Source of the DNA: Candidatus Halarchaeoplasma halalkaliphilum
GTDB lineage: Archaea > Thermoplasmatota > Thermoplasmata > Halarchaeoplasmatales > Halarchaeoplasmataceae
Assembly (NCBI GenBank): GCA_007133925.1
Contig: SLLU01000022.1
Span: 1 to 6,524, forward strand
Length of the DNA: 6,524 nucleotides
Direction: 5' to 3'
This document shows, piece by piece, positions 3,832 to 6,524 of the stretch (positions within the stretch are counted from its first letter, which is position 1; the number at the start of each line of letters is the position of its first letter). The notes beneath the pieces are model-generated. The model was not told where the DNA came from. It made no database searches and saw only the letters and a program-made list of their open reading frames with translations. A program made the position numbers and the translations under genes.

Positions 3832-6524
3832 ATGAAAGGCTCCCGGCGTGAGCTCACCCACGGTGAACGCATACTGCTGCATGCATCCATGTTCCATCAT
3901 GACAAAGGCAGCTTCGAGGCACCCTACGCCCTGTGCCAGGATGGTATGAGCGAGATCCTGGGCATACTGAAGAACAACGTCAGCCGGGAGATAGGAAGAT
4001 TGAAGGAAGAAGGACTAATAGAGGAAGAACTCGCCCGGGTAAAGGGTGCCGAGCGAAGGCGAAATATATACCAGTTGACTGCAAAGGGTGAGAAGGTTTG
4101 TGAGGAGATCAAAAAGGAGTTGTGTGGGAATGTGATCAATCTCATGGAGGACGGGGAAGTGAAACGGATATCAGTGAAAGATGCCGTGGAACGGTTGAAG
4201 AAAATTGTTCCCGACACGGACCCCTTCCACGTGACGGAATGGATGCGCACCCGGGACGTCTTGGACCCCCGGGATTTCACACCCTACCACAGAGTGGCAG
4301 GGGAAGGCAAGAAGAGGGTGGAATTGATGGCCGGCGCCCCCCTTGTGAAGTCGTTCTACGGGAGAAAGGAGGATATCGAAAAAATCGTCGGATCACTATC
4401 GGGTGAGGACGTTCCCATGGTGATCATCACCGGGATACCGGGCATAGGCAAGAGCACTCTGGCAGCCAGGGTCACCGATGAGCTGAGGGGAAAAAAATCC
4501 CTGTTCTGGCACACCTTTCAACCCTGGGATACCCGGGAACGCCTTTTGGGGGACCTGAAGGAGTTCCATAAGATGGCATCGGGAGCCCACCCGAGGGGTA
4601 AAGATACCTACGAAGTCCTCAATGAAGTTCTGAACAGCGTTCCCGATCCTGTGTTGGTTTTCGATAACTGCGAAAAGGCATCAGGGGATCTGACACAGGT
4701 ATTCGGCATACTGAGGGATATGAAGAAACGGAAAGGTGGTTTCGGTGTGCTGCTTATGAGCCGTGAGAAACTATCCTTTTACGACGTCCGGGATGTGATG
4801 AACCGGGATGTAGTGGAACACGAACTGGGACCCCTGGACCAGGAGGATGTGGCTGGGATGATGGATGGGACCGAGTTCCCAAGGGAGGTTTACCTCATGA
4901 CAAAGGGTCATCCCCTCTACGTGGAGATATACAAGAGGTTCGGGGGGAAAACCGAGAGCATGGACGAGTTCATAGAGAGAGAGATGTACCTTGCACTCCA
5001 CGAGAGTGAAAGGGGGCTCATGAAAAAGCTGGCGGTGCTTTTGGACCCGTGTCAACGGGAGATGATATTGGATAAAGGCGAGGAGGAAATGCTCCTGAAG
5101 TTGAAATCATCCCACCTGGTGGAGGAGACCAGGGACGGAAAGCTGAGCGTGCATTCGCTGCTGAAGGATCTTATCTATGCCCGGCTTTCTCCCGTGGAAC
5201 GTCAGGAACTGCATGCCCGAACGGGTCGGGCAATGATGAAGAAAAAAAGAACACCTGACCTGGAAACCCTCTACCATCTGGAGAAAGGGGGATGCTGGAA
5301 GGAGGCACTGGATATCCTGTCTATGCAGATATATGCCGTTGGTCATCTCCACGAAGAGCACAGGCGGGAGTTGCTGGAGCTTTTTCCGGATGAGCTCGTT
5401 CCCCGGGAGCATATGGCAGAGTATCACGAGTTGAAGGGAGACATACACATGGAGGCCGGGGAATGGAGGGAGGCGGTTGAGAGTTACGAGAGGGCTTTGA
5501 ACCAGGGCCACCACGACCGGGAGGCGGTCATGGAAAAGATGGGGGAGGCCCAGAGGAACCTTCGCAGGTGGAAAGATGCTTTGGAGACACACAAAAAGAC
5601 ACTGGAGGCCTACAGGGATTCGGGTGATCGGGAGGGGGAGGTGCGGGAACTCCTAGCCCTGGGAACGGTATACAGGAAGAAGGGGGATCTGCAAAGGGCA
5701 GATAAACACTACCAAATGGCCCGGGATATCATAGAAAAGGAAGATATCCCGGATGCCCAGGGACCCCTCTTGAACAACATGGGACTGCTGCACATGCACA
5801 ACGGGGACTTGACTTCCGCTGAAAAGCATTTCAAAAGGGCACTGGAACATGGTACATCAGGTATAACGTACGAAAACATGGCTGAGCTGTACCGCCGGAT
5901 AGGATCTCATGGGGATGTTTTGGATGTACTGGAGAGAGCCGTTGAAACATACTCCCACCAGGCCAAGTGGAGGGACGTTTCCAGATCTTGCCTGGCCCTG
6001 GGGAAGGCCTACGGGTCCGCTGGGAAGCCGGGGAAGGCCGCCGAGACCTTCAGAAAAGGGTTGAGGAACGAGGAGATACATCGAAAAAAGGGGTTGTTCC
6101 GGGGAAAGTCTGGGCTGAGCCAGCTGGAGATCGAACTACACAGAAACCTAGCGGATGCACTAAGAGAACATGACTGGGAAGGATGTTTGGAACACAGAAA
6201 GATGGTGTTGGAGGCTTTGAGAACCATGGAAGACAGGGAAGGAGAGATGAGAGCCAGGCTCGAGTACGCCTTTGATATGAGGGACAGCGGTGATACAGGC
6301 GGTGCCTTGAATGAGTTGAGGGCCCTGGAAAAGGAGATGGAGGACCAAGAGCGGGGGCTGATAGCCTGCAAACTGGAGATGGTAAGGATATGCAGGGATA
6401 CCGGCCTTTTCAAAGACGCCCTGGAAGTGGCCAGGGAAGTCCTGAAGATGTCCCGGGATGCGGGTGAAGATGCCGGAGTATCCGTAGCCAAGGAGTTGAT
6501 GGACGAGATACGGGTAGCCATGAA
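3832..6524 (+). CDS. Winged-helix STAND NTPase with TPR array (putative transcriptional regulator), 3' end cut
   Basis: Large cytoplasmic switch protein, 897 residues visible and still open at the window edge. Residues about 8-98 form a winged HTH of MarR-like type: NNVSREIGRLKEEGLI (48-63) fits the recognition helix, and the basic VKGAERRRNIYQLT (70-83) the wing. After a linker, FYGRKEDIEKI (175-185) leads into a STAND P-loop NTPase: Walker A GIPGIGKST (201-209), Walker B VLVFDN (274-279), sensor LLMSRE (307-312) and the STAND-typical GHP (359-361). A second winged-helix-like region spans about 384-465, including HSLLKDLIYARLSPVERQELH. From about 529 to the edge come at least nine TPR-like helical hairpins, the clearest at 529-562 and 641-674. 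Known STAND proteins such as MalT and AfsR bind a ligand through such repeats, exchange ADP for ATP, oligomerise and then act through an effector; here the effector would be the N-terminal HTH, implying transcription control. The ATG at 3832 is preferred because an in-frame stop lies at 3802-3804. It is divergent from the surface-protein gene. Ligand and targets unknown. A defence-type STAND role is possible, but no nuclease or other toxic effector domain is visible. Confidence 0.93.
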   Translation, partial: MKGSRRELTHGERILLHASMFHHDKGSFEAPYALCQDGMSEILGILKNNVSREIGRLKEEGLIEEELARVKGAERRRNIYQLTAKGEKVCEEIKKELCGNVINLMEDGEVKRISVKDAVERLKKIVPDTDPFHVTEWMRTRDVLDPRDFTPYHRVAGEGKKRVELMAGAPLVKSFYGRKEDIEKIVGSLSGEDVPMVIITGIPGIGKSTLAARVTDELRGKKSLFWHTFQPWDTRERLLGDLKEFHKMASGAHPRGKDTYEVLNEVLNSVPDPVLVFDNCEKASGDLTQVFGILRDMKKRKGGFGVLLMSREKLSFYDVRDVMNRDVVEHELGPLDQEDVAGMMDGTEFPREVYLMTKGHPLYVEIYKRFGGKTESMDEFIEREMYLALHESERGLMKKLAVLLDPCQREMILDKGEEEMLLKLKSSHLVEETRDGKLSVHSLLKDLIYARLSPVERQELHARTGRAMMKKKRTPDLETLYHLEKGGCWKEALDILSMQIYAVGHLHEEHRRELLELFPDELVPREHMAEYHELKGDIHMEAGEWREAVESYERALNQGHHDREAVMEKMGEAQRNLRRWKDALETHKKTLEAYRDSGDREGEVRELLALGTVYRKKGDLQRADKHYQMARDIIEKEDIPDAQGPLLNNMGLLHMHNGDLTSAEKHFKRALEHGTSGITYENMAELYRRIGSHGDVLDVLERAVETYSHQAKWRDVSRSCLALGKAYGSAGKPGKAAETFRKGLRNEEIHRKKGLFRGKSGLSQLEIELHRNLADALREHDWEGCLEHRKMVLEALRTMEDREGEMRARLEYAFDMRDSGDTGGALNELRALEKEMEDQERGLIACKLEMVRICRDTGLFKDALEVAREVLKMSRDAGEDAGVSVAKELMDEIRVAM

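Noticed and set aside
6009..6521. Open frame on the minus strand (170 codons) under the TPR region
   Set aside because: The product is Ser-rich and low in complexity, as expected for the reverse of Glu/Lys/Arg-rich helical repeats. The plus-strand frame is uninterrupted and clearly TPR-like.
3832..6524. STAND protein as an anti-phage defence (Avs-like) gene
   Set aside because: No nuclease, protease, TIR or pore-forming effector domain is visible; the N-terminus is a winged HTH, and neighbours are exported proteins and not defence genes. A regulator is the simpler reading, though the C-terminus is not seen.

Overview
The window holds three protein genes and nothing else of size. Two are on the minus strand and one on the plus strand, and both ends are cut. 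It looks archaeal. The promoters carry AT-rich TATA (box A) elements about 25 bp from the likely transcript starts, Shine-Dalgarno sites lie close to the inferred 5' ends, and a bare oligo-T tract ends one transcript. AGG (Arg) and ATA (Ile) codons are frequent, and the plus-strand protein is a winged-helix/STAND ATPase/TPR type that I associate with Euryarchaeota. A Thermoplasmata-like lineage is my best guess, but it rests on impression, not on a marker gene.

Layout, left to right. (1) Positions 1-1166, minus strand: the first 388 residues of a secreted subtilisin-family (S8) protease. It has a signal peptide, three tandem prodomain-like units, then the catalytic Asp and His motifs; the Ser part lies beyond the left edge. 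(2) Positions 1167-1269: a short gap with an oligo-T terminator for the upstream gene, then a TATA box and Shine-Dalgarno site for the protease. (3) Positions 1270-3711, minus strand: a complete 813-residue surface protein with a signal peptide, seven tandem CARDB-like (Ig-fold) repeats of about 103 residues, one C-terminal membrane helix and a short charged tail. (4) Positions 3712-3831: a 120-bp divergent promoter region with a TATA box for each side and a 9-bp direct repeat between them that could be an operator. (5) Positions 3832 to the right edge, plus strand: at least 897 residues of a putative signal-transducing regulator with an N-terminal winged HTH, a STAND NTPase core and at least nine TPR-like repeats, still open at the edge.

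The plus-strand gene is a cytoplasmic switch protein that probably binds DNA, and it shares a promoter region with the repeat-rich surface protein. A plausible but unproven reading is that it controls its own expression and that of the surface protein. The protease is also exported, but it has its own promoter behind a terminator, so a joint role with the surface protein is only suggested by proximity. I see no tRNA, rRNA, CRISPR array, insertion sequence or known defence cassette here.
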